Both the position numbers and the translations under genes were made by a program. From positions 1 through 9,998 of the forward strand of contig JAIRNL010000116.1 in the NCBI GenBank assembly GCA_031258035.1: a stretch of 9,998 nt of DNA, given 5' to 3'. Of this stretch, positions 1 through 6,523 are shown piece by piece (within the stretch, counting starts at the first letter, position 1; each line of letters starts with the position of its first letter). Below the pieces are notes generated by a model. The model had not been told where the DNA came from, did not search any database, and saw nothing but the letters and a program-made list of their open reading frames with translations. This DNA is from Azoarcus sp. GTDB lineage: Bacteria; Pseudomonadota; Gammaproteobacteria; Burkholderiales; Rhodocyclaceae.

Positions 1-91
1 TCGCCACTCCTCGTGGCTCGCCTCGCAACCAAGTACCCACACTTATCGGTCGTCCAACTTTTTAAAGAACCGCCGCTCAGCGCAGCGAAGA
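1..91 (-). other. 16S rRNA operon leader (partial, runs off left edge)
   Basis: Read on the minus strand, this is the transcribed leader of an rRNA operon whose 16S gene lies beyond the left edge. It contains a boxA-like antitermination element, GTTCTTTAAAAA, at 70-59, followed by CGATAAGTGTGGGTACTTGG at about 50-31. From memory, GATAAGTGTGGG-CTTG is a recurring motif of betaproteobacterial 16S leaders. A small hairpin (CCAC/GTGG) lies at about 4-16. No mature rRNA sequence is in the window. A 16S-23S spacer is less likely because two rRNA-type promoters sit directly upstream. Confidence 0.75.
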
Positions 92-97
92 AGCGGA

Positions 98-126
98 ATT
101 CTGACAGACTTCAAAAAACACGTCAA
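98..126 (-). promoter_or_regulatory. rRNA operon promoter P2 (proximal)
   Basis: On the minus strand a -35 box TTGACG (126-121) is separated by exactly 17 bp from a -10 box CAGAAT (103-98). The next bases, TCCGCTTCTTCGCTGCGCTG, resemble the sequence that follows the -10 box in betaproteobacterial rRNA promoters. Transcription should start near 91 and run left into the boxA-containing leader. The identification rests on the hexamers, the spacing and the leader downstream. Confidence 0.72.
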
Positions 127-193
127 CCCCCCCTCCTCTTTCCCTGCACCAGAACCGCCTCAAAACTCAGCCCCAGCAGCAAGGAAGCCGCGC

Positions 194-223
194 ATTCTAA
201 ACACAAACAAAAAAAAAACTCAA
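194..223 (-). promoter_or_regulatory. rRNA operon promoter P1 (distal)
   Basis: This is a second minus-strand promoter upstream of P2. It has -35 TTGAGT (223-218), an 18-bp spacer that is mostly a T run, and -10 TAGAAT (199-194). The bases after the -10 box (GGCTTCCTTGCTGCTG) echo those after the P2 -10 box, so the two look like a tandem promoter pair of a strongly expressed rRNA operon. The P1 transcript would start near 187, about 95 bases upstream of the P2 start. Confidence 0.65.
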
Positions 224-273
224 CCCCCTTTCGACAGAACAGAGCCGGTTCCGTGAAAAACGACAGCCAAGGC

Positions 274-1443
274 TCAGGCTCCCGCTGGCGCGCGGGCGCG
301 ATAGCCCCAGATCACCGACCAATCGTAGGTCGGCAGCCGCGGCTGGTCGTCGTGCGCGTAGCTCAGGATGCGGTAGTCGTTCGGCCCGATGCGACGAAAG
401 CAGGGCTCGTCGCGCGGACGCCCGTTGGCATCCAGGAAAGACAGAACCTCGCGCGGCGCAAGCGTGGCGGCACGCACGATGTCGTAGGAACGTCGACTGA
501 CGATGGCCATTTCCCTGTTGGACAGACGCACGACGCTGCCGGGGGGAAACAGCCCCATCCGTCCCATGAGCAAGCGGGCAAGGCTGAGATCGAGCGAGTC
601 GAGGTCGGCGCCGAAGATATGTTCGGTCAGCCCGGACAGGTCGCGCGCCCTGGTGATGCTCCAGTATTGCGGGCCACGGCCGCGCCGCACGCGCAGGCGG
701 GCGGCGAAGATATCGACCAGGCGCAGCATGCGCGCTTCCAGGCGGATACTGCCTTTGGCGAGCCCTTTGGGGTAGCCGCTGCCATCGAGGTTTTCGTGGT
801 GCTGTTCCACCGCCTGCGCCCAGGATGCGGGGATGCCGATATCGCGCAGGACTTCGGCGGCGCGGTGCGGATGTTCAGCCAGCGACCGCCGCAATGCGCC
901 GGGCAGCGGACCTGGAAACGCCGCCATTTCGTCGTGCAGCGCCATGCTTCCCAGGTTCATCGTCAGCGCCGCGCCGATCAGTTCGACCAGTTCGTGGCGG
1001 GTAAAGGCGTGCGCGCTCCCCAGTTCGGCGGCGAAAAGCGCCGCCAGTATCGCCTGGCACACGCTGGGAGAACCGGGATTCGCCATGCGCGCGAAGCCGA
1101 TGCAGGCGTCCGGATCGAGTTGCCAGGCGGTATGGATGGATTCGGCAAGGCTCCGGTAAACGTCGACATCGTGCTGGCTGCCGGCGTTCGTCGGCATGTC
1201 GAGCATGGACAGGGCTTCACCGGCATCGGTCAGCGCCTGGAGCGGATCGTCGGTCGAAACCGCCACGGCCTGCGCGGCATCGCAAAACAGGCGGCGGTTG
1301 CCAAGCTGTTTTTGCAGGTTCTTGCTGATCAGCACGCCTTGCCGCAACAGCAGGCTGCCGTTGCCGTCGAAAAAATCGCACGGCGAGATTTCTCCGATTC
1401 TCGCGGGAGACAGCATTACAGGTCGCAAAATCATCGCGGGCAT
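274..1443 (-). CDS. Degenerate HD-GYP domain protein
   Basis: The 389-residue protein belongs to the HD-GYP family, whose active members hydrolyse the second messenger cyclic di-GMP. It has an N-terminal region of about 100 residues with the motif GNGSLLLRQGVLIS, then an HD-GYP-like domain. The signature HHEN-LDGSGYP is present (residues 215-225), as are the HP motif (191-192) and a downstream Asp (VDIF, D244). The family's HD pair is missing: where LLHDIGK is expected the protein has TMNLGS (M162-N163). Metal binding, and so phosphodiesterase activity, is probably lost or changed. A C-terminal stretch, FPPGSVVRLSNREMAIV, matches the tail common in this family. The start at 1443 is preferred because GGAGG ends 7 bases upstream of it; the ATG at 1449 would leave only one base. 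No membrane segment is evident. It lies downstream of the SEC-C gene on the same strand. Confidence 0.85.
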   Translation of the reverse strand: MPAMILRPVMLSPARIGEISPCDFFDGNGSLLLRQGVLISKNLQKQLGNRRLFCDAAQAVAVSTDDPLQALTDAGEALSMLDMPTNAGSQHDVDVYRSLAESIHTAWQLDPDACIGFARMANPGSPSVCQAILAALFAAELGSAHAFTRHELVELIGAALTMNLGSMALHDEMAAFPGPLPGALRRSLAEHPHRAAEVLRDIGIPASWAQAVEQHHENLDGSGYPKGLAKGSIRLEARMLRLVDIFAARLRVRRGRGPQYWSITRARDLSGLTEHIFGADLDSLDLSLARLLMGRMGLFPPGSVVRLSNREMAIVSRRSYDIVRAATLAPREVLSFLDANGRPRDEPCFRRIGPNDYRILSYAHDDQPRLPTYDWSVIWGYRARAPAGA

Positions 1444-1551
1444 CGCCATGCCTCCGTTTCAGGCCCAACCCCGCGCAGGGGGATTCATCTCCGGCATTCT
1501 CATCCTTGCCCCCGCGCGCCGGCACAATAAATTTCCTTCCCCGCGGTTAGT

Positions 1552-1566
1552 CCGGATGCCATCCGG
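1552..1566. repeat. Short inverted repeat after the SEC-C gene
   Basis: CCGGAT and ATCCGG (6 bp each, 3-base loop) form a perfect hairpin about 20 bases downstream of the SEC-C gene stop codon on the minus strand. No T run follows, so it is not a standard Rho-independent terminator. It could mark a transcript end or a processing site in the 142-base gap before the HD-GYP gene. The rest of that gap shows no clear promoter. Confidence 0.4.
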
Positions 1567-1585
1567 GCATTATCGAATGACGCAT

Positions 1586-2317
<732 letters not shown>

Positions 2318-2325
2318 TTTGGTCG

Positions 2326-2331
2326 ATTATC
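2326..2331 (-). promoter_or_regulatory. Possible -10 box of the SEC-C gene
   Basis: On the minus strand GATAAT (2331-2326) matches the -10 consensus at five of six positions and lies only 8 bases before the ATG at 2317. Transcription from it would start at or next to the start codon, giving a leaderless or nearly leaderless mRNA. That would fit the lack of a Shine-Dalgarno sequence. No good -35 box is found at the right distance, so the call is weak. Confidence 0.3.
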
Positions 2332-2343
2332 CGAATCGGGCAA

Positions 2344-2359
2344 GCGCCGGGCACGGCGC
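2344..2359. repeat. Inverted repeat in the divergent intergenic region
   Basis: GCGCCG and CGGCGC (perfect, 4-base loop) lie between the divergent SEC-C gene and the PLP enzyme gene. It could be an operator or a chance GC palindrome; nothing else supports a role. Confidence 0.3.
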
Positions 2360-2431
2360 CCGTATCCGCGATTGTAGCTGGCTCGACAGCGGCGCGCGCG
2401 GCGGATGCGGCTCTCCGGAGGGATCCGGCTT

Positions 2432-2437
2432 TAGAAT
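2432..2437 (+). promoter_or_regulatory. Possible -10 box of the PLP enzyme gene
   Basis: TAGAAT matches the -10 consensus at five of six positions and lies 34 bases before the ATG at 2471, a typical distance. The same hexamer is used by rRNA promoter P1 in this window. No convincing -35 box lies 16-18 bases upstream (GGCTCT at 17 bp), so activation by another factor is possible. Confidence 0.35.
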
Positions 2438-2470
2438 GATGGATCCAATCCATTCCACGGATGTTCCCCG

Positions 2471-3679
2471 ATGAACCACGACAGCCCGCTATCCGATTTA
2501 CAATCGCTTGTCATCCACGGCGATCTGGATCAGGAACATCCGGAATCGAACGACACCGCCCTGTCGCCAGCCATCCATACCGCTTCGACCTACAGCGCCC
2601 GCACGCCCGCCGAGTTTGCCGACATGGCGAACGTGGCACGCCACCCGCGCTATTACGCCCGTTACGGCAATCCCACGCAGGCGCGTTGCGAGCGGCTCAT
2701 CGCCCGCCTGGAAAATGCGGAATCGGCGCTGCTGTGCGCTTCCGGCATGGGCGCGATGAGCACCTCCCTGTTGTCGCTGGTGAAAGCGGGCGATCACATC
2801 GTGGCGCAAAGCGCGCACTACATGGGGACGGCCCAACTCCTGACCGACCTCCTGCCCAACCTGGGCGTGGAAGTCACGCTCGTCGATCAGCGCGACAGCG
2901 CGGCGTTCGCCGAAGCCGCGCGCCCGAACACCAGGCTGATCGTACTGGAAACCCCTTCCAACCCCACCCTGACCCTCACCGATCTCGCCGCCGTCGCCCG
3001 CTTCGCCCGCGAGCGCGGCATCGTCACGCTGGCTGACAATACTTTTGCCTCGCCGATCAACCAGCGTCCGCGCGACTTCGGTATCGACCTCGTTCTCCAC
3101 AGCGCCACCAAATACCTGGGCGGCCACAGCGACCTGATCGCGGGCGTCGTATGTGGCGACGAAGCGATCGTCGAAAAAATCTGGAAACGCTCAATCGCCC
3201 TCGGCACGAACGTCAGTCCGTTTACCGCGTTCCTGCTCCTGCGTGGCCTGCGCACCCTGCCCTTGCGGGTAGCGCGCCAGAACGAGACCGCGCTGGCTTT
3301 GGCGCGTTTTCTCGAAAGGCATCCGGCCGTCGCGCGGGTACATTACCCGGAACTGGAAAGCCACCCGCAGCACGCGCTTTTCAGGCGCCAGATGGCGCAC
3401 GGCGGCGGCGTGTTGAGCATCGAGTTCGCGGGCGGGGACGACAAGGGCTATGAAGCCGCCCGGAAATTCGTCGCCTCGCTCCGCCTCGCCCGTCACGCGG
3501 TCAGTCTCGGCGGGGTGGAAACGCTGGTGGTACACGCCGCGTCCATGTGGGAAGCCTCACTGACGCCCGCGCAGATGAAAGCGGCGGGGATTTCCCCCGC
3601 CCTGGTACGCATTGCCGCCGGCCTGGAAAACGCCGCCGACCTGCAAGCCGACATGACGGCGGCGCTCGCTGCCGCGTGA
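2471..3679 (+). CDS. Cys/Met metabolism PLP-dependent enzyme (cystathionine gamma-synthase/lyase family)
   Basis: The 402-residue cytoplasmic enzyme belongs to the pyridoxal-phosphate family that includes cystathionine gamma-synthase, cystathionine beta- and gamma-lyase, O-succinylhomoserine sulfhydrylase and methionine gamma-lyase. The length is normal for the family. The PLP lysine is K214 in HSATKYLGGHSD, and D189 in ADNTF should pair with the pyridine nitrogen. YARYGNPT (62-69) supplies the phosphate-binding Tyr/Arg from the partner subunit. Y117 matches the catalytic stacking tyrosine, and R380 (VRIAAGLE) should bind the substrate carboxylate. The stretch SLGGVETLVVHAASM (345-359) matches the family, but the usual Thr-His after it is replaced by Trp-Glu. 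The exact substrate cannot be read from sequence, so no gene symbol is given. No partner pathway gene is adjacent. Its stop is 6 bases from that of the convergent methyltransferase gene, with no terminator between them. Confidence 0.9.
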   Translation: MNHDSPLSDLQSLVIHGDLDQEHPESNDTALSPAIHTASTYSARTPAEFADMANVARHPRYYARYGNPTQARCERLIARLENAESALLCASGMGAMSTSLLSLVKAGDHIVAQSAHYMGTAQLLTDLLPNLGVEVTLVDQRDSAAFAEAARPNTRLIVLETPSNPTLTLTDLAAVARFARERGIVTLADNTFASPINQRPRDFGIDLVLHSATKYLGGHSDLIAGVVCGDEAIVEKIWKRSIALGTNVSPFTAFLLLRGLRTLPLRVARQNETALALARFLERHPAVARVHYPELESHPQHALFRRQMAHGGGVLSIEFAGGDDKGYEAARKFVASLRLARHAVSLGGVETLVVHAASMWEASLTPAQMKAAGISPALVRIAAGLENAADLQADMTAALAAA

Positions 3680-3685
3680 CGGTTT

Positions 3686-4366
3686 TCAGGACACCGCCGC
3701 GTCGAGATCGACACAGAGGCGATACAGGATCTGGCCTGAATCGCGGTACTTGCGCTCGAACGGCGTCAGGGGCCGCACCGCCTCAAACGCGCTCCAGGGC
3801 ACCGGACGGCCCAGCGCCAACGCCAGCGCAAGGGCGAATTCGGCCACGTATACCACCCAATTGCTGCGGCATTCGAGCACGCCGCCGAGGCGGGGGATAA
3901 ACGGAAACACCGGATGCGCCGGCCAGCGCCGCCCGAGGTGTCCGATCTTGGGCCAGGGGTTGGGATAAAGAATGTAATGGCGCGCCAGGCGCAGGCCATC
4001 GTCGGCGAGCAGTCGCCAGAAATCGACCAGATCAGCGCGCACGAACACCATGTTGGCCGGCAGCAATGCCGCGGGATAAGGTTTGCGCCGTTGCAGGCGA
4101 TCCTCCGACTGGTCGACACCGATCACCCAGTGATCGGGAAAAGCGCGCGCCAGTTCGATCGTGCTGTGCCCGACCCCGCAGCCGGCGTCGAGAATCAGGG
4201 GCGCGCGTCCATCCCAGCCGGCGAGCGCCCGGTCGCGGGCGAGGCGGTTGCAATCCGCAAACGGCTTGCGAAACGGATGCGTCAGGTGCGTCCTGACCCG
4301 CGCAACCAGATGTGCGTGTACGTCTGGCTGCGCGCTGATGGGAATGCGGGAATTGGCATAGCTCAA
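3686..4366 (-). CDS. TrmB-like SAM-dependent methyltransferase (divergent paralogue)
   Basis: The 226-residue protein resembles TrmB, the tRNA guanine-46 N7-methyltransferase. It has the SAM-binding motif LDAGCGVGHS (59-68), an acidic residue after strand 2 (GVDQSEDRL, D85), and the late TrmB block TPFERKY-DSG-ILYRLCVDL (201-221). The TrmB signature PDPWxKxRHxKRR appears as YPNPWPKIGHLGRR (134-147), with Asn136 in place of the conserved Asp, which I recall as catalytic. The later TDW is SNW (N169). Two Asp-to-Asn changes at conserved sites suggest a paralogue with a different substrate or weak activity, not the housekeeping TrmB. The start is TTG at 4366: GGAGGG lies 8 bases upstream, while the ATG just after it reaches a stop after three codons. 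The gene is convergent with the PLP enzyme gene. Confidence 0.8.
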   Translation of the reverse strand: MSYANSRIPISAQPDVHAHLVARVRTHLTHPFRKPFADCNRLARDRALAGWDGRAPLILDAGCGVGHSTIELARAFPDHWVIGVDQSEDRLQRRKPYPAALLPANMVFVRADLVDFWRLLADDGLRLARHYILYPNPWPKIGHLGRRWPAHPVFPFIPRLGGVLECRSNWVVYVAEFALALALALGRPVPWSAFEAVRPLTPFERKYRDSGQILYRLCVDLDAAVS

Positions 4367-4428
4367 ATCGCCATCCCTCCGCAGCTTCCGGCAACGGACG
4401 GCGGCACGCCTTGCTGCGCATGAATCGC

Positions 4429-4676
4429 TGTTGGCAACAAATGGAAGAGACCTGGATGAATAGCCATAAGAATGCCAGATTAACGCGAGAAGGGCGCAAA
4501 TTGCGCATCAAACGCATCAACCCGGAGAGACGAACGCCGCAACCGTGGGGCAGGCAACGAACTTGTCCGTGTAGCCATCGCCCACTATGCCGGCCCACTA
4601 CGCCGCTTTGGGCATGCGCATCCGGCGCATCCTCACCGGCAACGGTTGTTCACGCCGTTCCCGCCTGTTCGCCCAG
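4429..4676 (+). mobile_element. Decayed IS481-family transposase fragment
   Basis: This is the remnant of an insertion sequence. At 4456 an ATG preceded by GGAAGAG opens MNSHKNARLTREGRK, which matches the start of IS481-type transposases (MN-HKNARLTP-GR). From about 4530 another frame reads ATVGQATNLSV, then a TAG stop (4572-4574), then HYAALGMRIRRILTGNG and RSRLFAQ. The latter resembles the catalytic-core stretch YYARLG...RVLTDNGSCYRS-F. The core Asp of TDNG is Gly here. Only about 70 codons remain of a usual 300 or more, with a frameshift, an internal stop and a large internal deletion. A possible left end is TGTTGGCAAC at 4429. Homology seems to end near 4676, inside the 3' end of the regulator gene on the other strand. 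The element cannot move by itself. The family call is from memory of its motifs. Confidence 0.68.
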
Positions 4677-5094
4677 ATCAGCCTGTTTATTGCAACGCGA
4701 CATGGCGTCTTCCCGCTGCAATTTCTTCTCCACGGGCATGATGTGGTTTTCGTATTGCCCGATCTTTTGATCCAGCCGATCCAGCATTTTTTGCATATCG
4801 TCCCACCCGCGCCGCGATCTGGGCGCGCTGCTCGACGAGAATCTGTTTTCTCGCGCTGGCTGTCGCGTCGCCTTGCTGGAACAGCGCGACGTATTTCATG
4901 AGCGCCTCCACCCGGACGCCCGCGTTGCGCATATGTTTGATGAAATCGATCCAGTCGCCATCGAATTCCGTGTAATTGCGGATGCCGCCCGCACCACGGC
5001 CAACCGGCGGAATCAGCCCGATGCGCTCGTAATAGCGCGGGGTGTCCGCCGTGAGGCCGTATTTTCTGCCGGCTTCCGCGATCGTCATGGTCAT
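4650..5094 (-). pseudogene. MerR-family regulator, frameshifted
   Basis: The gene would encode a MerR-type DNA-binding regulator of the small-molecule or redox group that often sits beside oxidoreductases. Residues 1-75 form the winged helix (MTIAEAGRKYGLTADT, RYYERIGLIPPV, GIRNYTEFD, FIKHMRNAGV, YVALFQQGD). The frame is intact to residue 97 (ARV), then breaks at GGGTGGGACG (plus strand about 4801-4808). Removing one G restores DDMQKMLDRLDQKIGQYENH and PVEKKLQ, the expected dimerization coiled coil, and gives 147 residues ending at TGA 4652-4650. Read as it stands, the frame ends at 4687 with an unrelated 38-residue tail. Residue 19 is Pro where the family has a conserved Leu (DTLRYYE). The final nine or so codons overlap the IS481 fragment, so the 3' end may have been replaced. 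The start has AAGGA six bases upstream. The divergent dehydrogenase gene carries a matching MerR-type promoter. Confidence 0.82.
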
Positions 5095-5128
5095 TTGCGT
5101 TCCTTCCGAAAATTTTCTTGAAAACCTG

Positions 5129-5159
5129 TTGACCTGGAGTTGACTCCAGGGATTTTACT
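5129..5159 (+). promoter_or_regulatory. MerR-type promoter and operator of the dehydrogenase gene
   Basis: The -35 box TTGACC (5129-5134) and the -10 box TTTACT (5154-5159) are 19 bp apart, the over-long spacer typical of promoters that MerR-family proteins activate by twisting DNA. The spacer holds a perfect inverted repeat, CCTGGAGT-tg-ACTCCAGG (5133-5150), the expected dimer binding site. It points at the dehydrogenase gene, with a start near 5166. Bound regulator would also cover the region upstream of its own divergent gene, so autoregulation is likely. The architecture is seen directly; the pairing with the neighbouring regulator is inferred from position. Confidence 0.82.
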
Positions 5160-5254
5160 CTGGTTTGCGGCGTGCATATACGCACCTGTTTCATCCCGAA
5201 TGGCTTGCCGGCGATGCCGGAATCCTCATCAACCAACAGGTAAGGTGGATCCAG

Positions 5255-6298
5255 ATGACTGAAAAAACAACAGAAACGGGCGGCTCGAACGCCGAAGACA
5301 TTGACGCAAACCGCCGCGCGGCCATCAAGGGCGCGGTTGTCGCCGGGCTGGCTGCAACCCTGCCGGCATCGGCGGGCAACGCAGCGGCGCAACAGGCCAA
5401 TGACGTTCGGTCGGCAAGCAACGTTCAGCCGACGATAGACCCGCGCACCCGCTTCCCGAACGATCAACCAGCTCAGGCGCAAACCTGGCCCGGACTTCAA
5501 CGCGACATGACGCCACGGCCCGACTGCGGGGAAACGAGTTACTGTGGTTCCGGACGCCTTGCCGGGCGTCGCGCCCTGATTACCGGCGGCGATTCCGACA
5601 TTGGCCGCGCGGTCGCCATCGCCTATGCGCGCGAAGGCGCCGATATTGCGATCAACTACCTGCCGCAGGAAGAACCCGACGCCGCGGAGGTGATCGACCT
5701 CATCCGCCGCGAGGGCCGGAAAGCCGTCGCCATTCCCGGCGATCTCCGCACCGAGGAATTTTGCAGGAGCCCGGTTGCCCGGGCGGAACGCGAACTCGGC
5801 GGTCTCGACATCCTCGTCAGTAACGCCGGCTATGGCTGGTGCCTGCCCGACATTCTCGAATATCCGGGCGAAAAATTCGACCAGGTGGTGAAGACCAACC
5901 TGTACGCTTCGTTCTGGTTGTCGAAGGCCGTCATCCCGGTGATGAAGCCGGGAAGCGCCATCGTGTTCTCGAATTCGGTCACGGCCTTCCTGCCTTCCGA
6001 GGCCTTTCTCGGCTACAGCGCCACGAAGGCCGCGATGGTCGCTTTTACCTGCGCCCTCGCCAAGCAGGTCGCCAAGCGCGGCATCCGGGTCAACGGCGTC
6101 GCCCCTGGGGCAATCTGGACGCCGATGCAGGTTTACTTCGAGGCACCCGTCAATAATGTCAAGAACCTCAACGCCTTGACGCCGGTCGGACGCATGGGCC
6201 AACCGGTGGAAATGGCACCGCTTTATGTCGCCCTGGCTGAAGGGACGAGCAGTTTCGTCACCGGGAGCACATGGTCTGCCAATGGCGGACGGGTATAA
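5255..6298 (+). CDS. Tat-exported short-chain dehydrogenase/reductase, YghA/GSP39 group
   Basis: The 347-residue protein is an NAD(P)-dependent short-chain dehydrogenase of the group of E. coli YghA and Bacillus general stress protein 39. It begins with a twin-arginine signal: NRRAAIKG (19-26), a hydrophobic stretch 27-37, and cleavage-like sites near 38-45. It is therefore probably folded in the cytoplasm and exported. Group markers follow: MTPRPDCGETSYCGSGRLAGR (85-105), PGDL, SNAG (189-192) and VAPGAIWTPMQ. The catalytic tetrad is intact: N215, S241, Y254 and K258 (YSATK). The cofactor loop reads TGGDSDIGRA (110-119) where TGGDSGIGRA is normal, so D115 replaces a nearly invariant Gly and may weaken cofactor binding. 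The start at 5255 has AAGGTGGA six bases upstream. An upstream in-frame TTG at 5165 would lie at or before the predicted transcript start. The natural substrate is unknown. Confidence 0.88.
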   Translation: MTEKTTETGGSNAEDIDANRRAAIKGAVVAGLAATLPASAGNAAAQQANDVRSASNVQPTIDPRTRFPNDQPAQAQTWPGLQRDMTPRPDCGETSYCGSGRLAGRRALITGGDSDIGRAVAIAYAREGADIAINYLPQEEPDAAEVIDLIRREGRKAVAIPGDLRTEEFCRSPVARAERELGGLDILVSNAGYGWCLPDILEYPGEKFDQVVKTNLYASFWLSKAVIPVMKPGSAIVFSNSVTAFLPSEAFLGYSATKAAMVAFTCALAKQVAKRGIRVNGVAPGAIWTPMQVYFEAPVNNVKNLNALTPVGRMGQPVEMAPLYVALAEGTSSFVTGSTWSANGGRV

Positions 6299-6333
6299 CG
6301 CGCCACCCCCGTCATCGAAGCCGCCTGGCGAAA

Positions 6334-6350
6334 GCCGGGCGCGGCCCGGC
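6334..6350 (+). terminator. GC-rich hairpin after the dehydrogenase gene
   Basis: GCCGGGC and GCCCGGC (perfect 7-bp stem, 3-base loop) lie 36 bases after the dehydrogenase stop. The position and strength suit a transcript end, but no T run follows, so termination here would be Rho-assisted or incomplete. The 225-base gap up to rpmE also holds the rpmE promoter; nothing else is seen in it. Confidence 0.42.
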
Positions 6351-6431
6351 ATGTGACGGAAACGGAATTCGCCATTGCCGCGCAAACGCCACGAACACCG
6401 GACAGATCGCTTGCCCCCTACAGATCCCTAC

Positions 6432-6454
6432 ACGCCCCTTGCCTTGGGGGGCGT
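6432..6454. repeat. Inverted repeat overlapping the rpmE promoter
   Basis: ACGCCCC (6432-6438) and GGGGCGT (6448-6454) are perfect 7-bp arms around a 9-base centre. The centre contains the candidate -35 box of rpmE, so a protein bound here would block the promoter. It could also be a terminator-like structure for upstream transcripts, although no T run follows. Confidence 0.5.
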
Positions 6455-6467
6455 ATTCGAGGATAAT
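6439..6467 (+). promoter_or_regulatory. Probable sigma-70 promoter of rpmE
   Basis: TTGCCT (6439-6444) and GATAAT (6462-6467) are 17 bp apart, and each is close to consensus. Transcription would start near 6474, giving a 5' leader of about 50 bases before rpmE. The -35 box lies in the centre of the perfect inverted repeat at 6432-6454. Confidence 0.55.
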
Positions 6468-6523
6468 CATCGGTTCCTATTTTAGCAGGGCGGTCACAAC
6501 CGCCGCCCGCACCGGGATCAGAC

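Noticed and set aside
252..280. Terminator after the HD-GYP gene
   Set aside because: On the minus strand a TTTTT run follows AGCCTTGGCT, but that palindrome has no room for a loop, and the wider pairing is weak.
1444..1449. ATG at 1449 as the start of the HD-GYP gene
   Set aside because: GGAGG is only one base from it. The ATG at 1443 has the normal 7-base spacing.
13..1530. Long plus-strand open frame opposite the HD-GYP gene and across the rRNA promoters
   Set aside because: It has no recognisable domain, has low-complexity composition, and reads through promoter DNA. It is a GC-driven shadow of the minus-strand gene.
2421..2446. Pair of GGATCC palindromes upstream of the PLP enzyme gene
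   Set aside because: Each is a plain 6-base palindrome. Two copies 20 bases apart around the -10 box could be chance, and nothing else supports an operator.
2461..3036. Plus-strand frame beginning at ATG 2461, overlapping the PLP enzyme gene
   Set aside because: The overlapping frame from 2471 has full family motifs over 402 residues. The other is Arg/Pro-rich with no recognisable domain.
4801..4808. Programmed frameshift in the MerR gene
   Set aside because: GGGTGGGACG has no X-XXY-YYZ slippery heptamer and no obvious downstream stimulator, and MerR genes are not known to use frameshifting. Mutation or sequencing error is simpler.
5165..5254. Extended TTG start for the dehydrogenase (30 extra residues)
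   Set aside because: It falls at or before the transcript start predicted from the MerR-type promoter, and would bury the Tat signal. The ATG at 5255 has a good ribosome site.
4598..6385. Long minus-strand open frame of 595 codons opposite the dehydrogenase gene and through the regulator
   Set aside because: It crosses two genes with clear family motifs and the MerR-type promoter. Its product has no recognisable fold, so it is a shadow frame.
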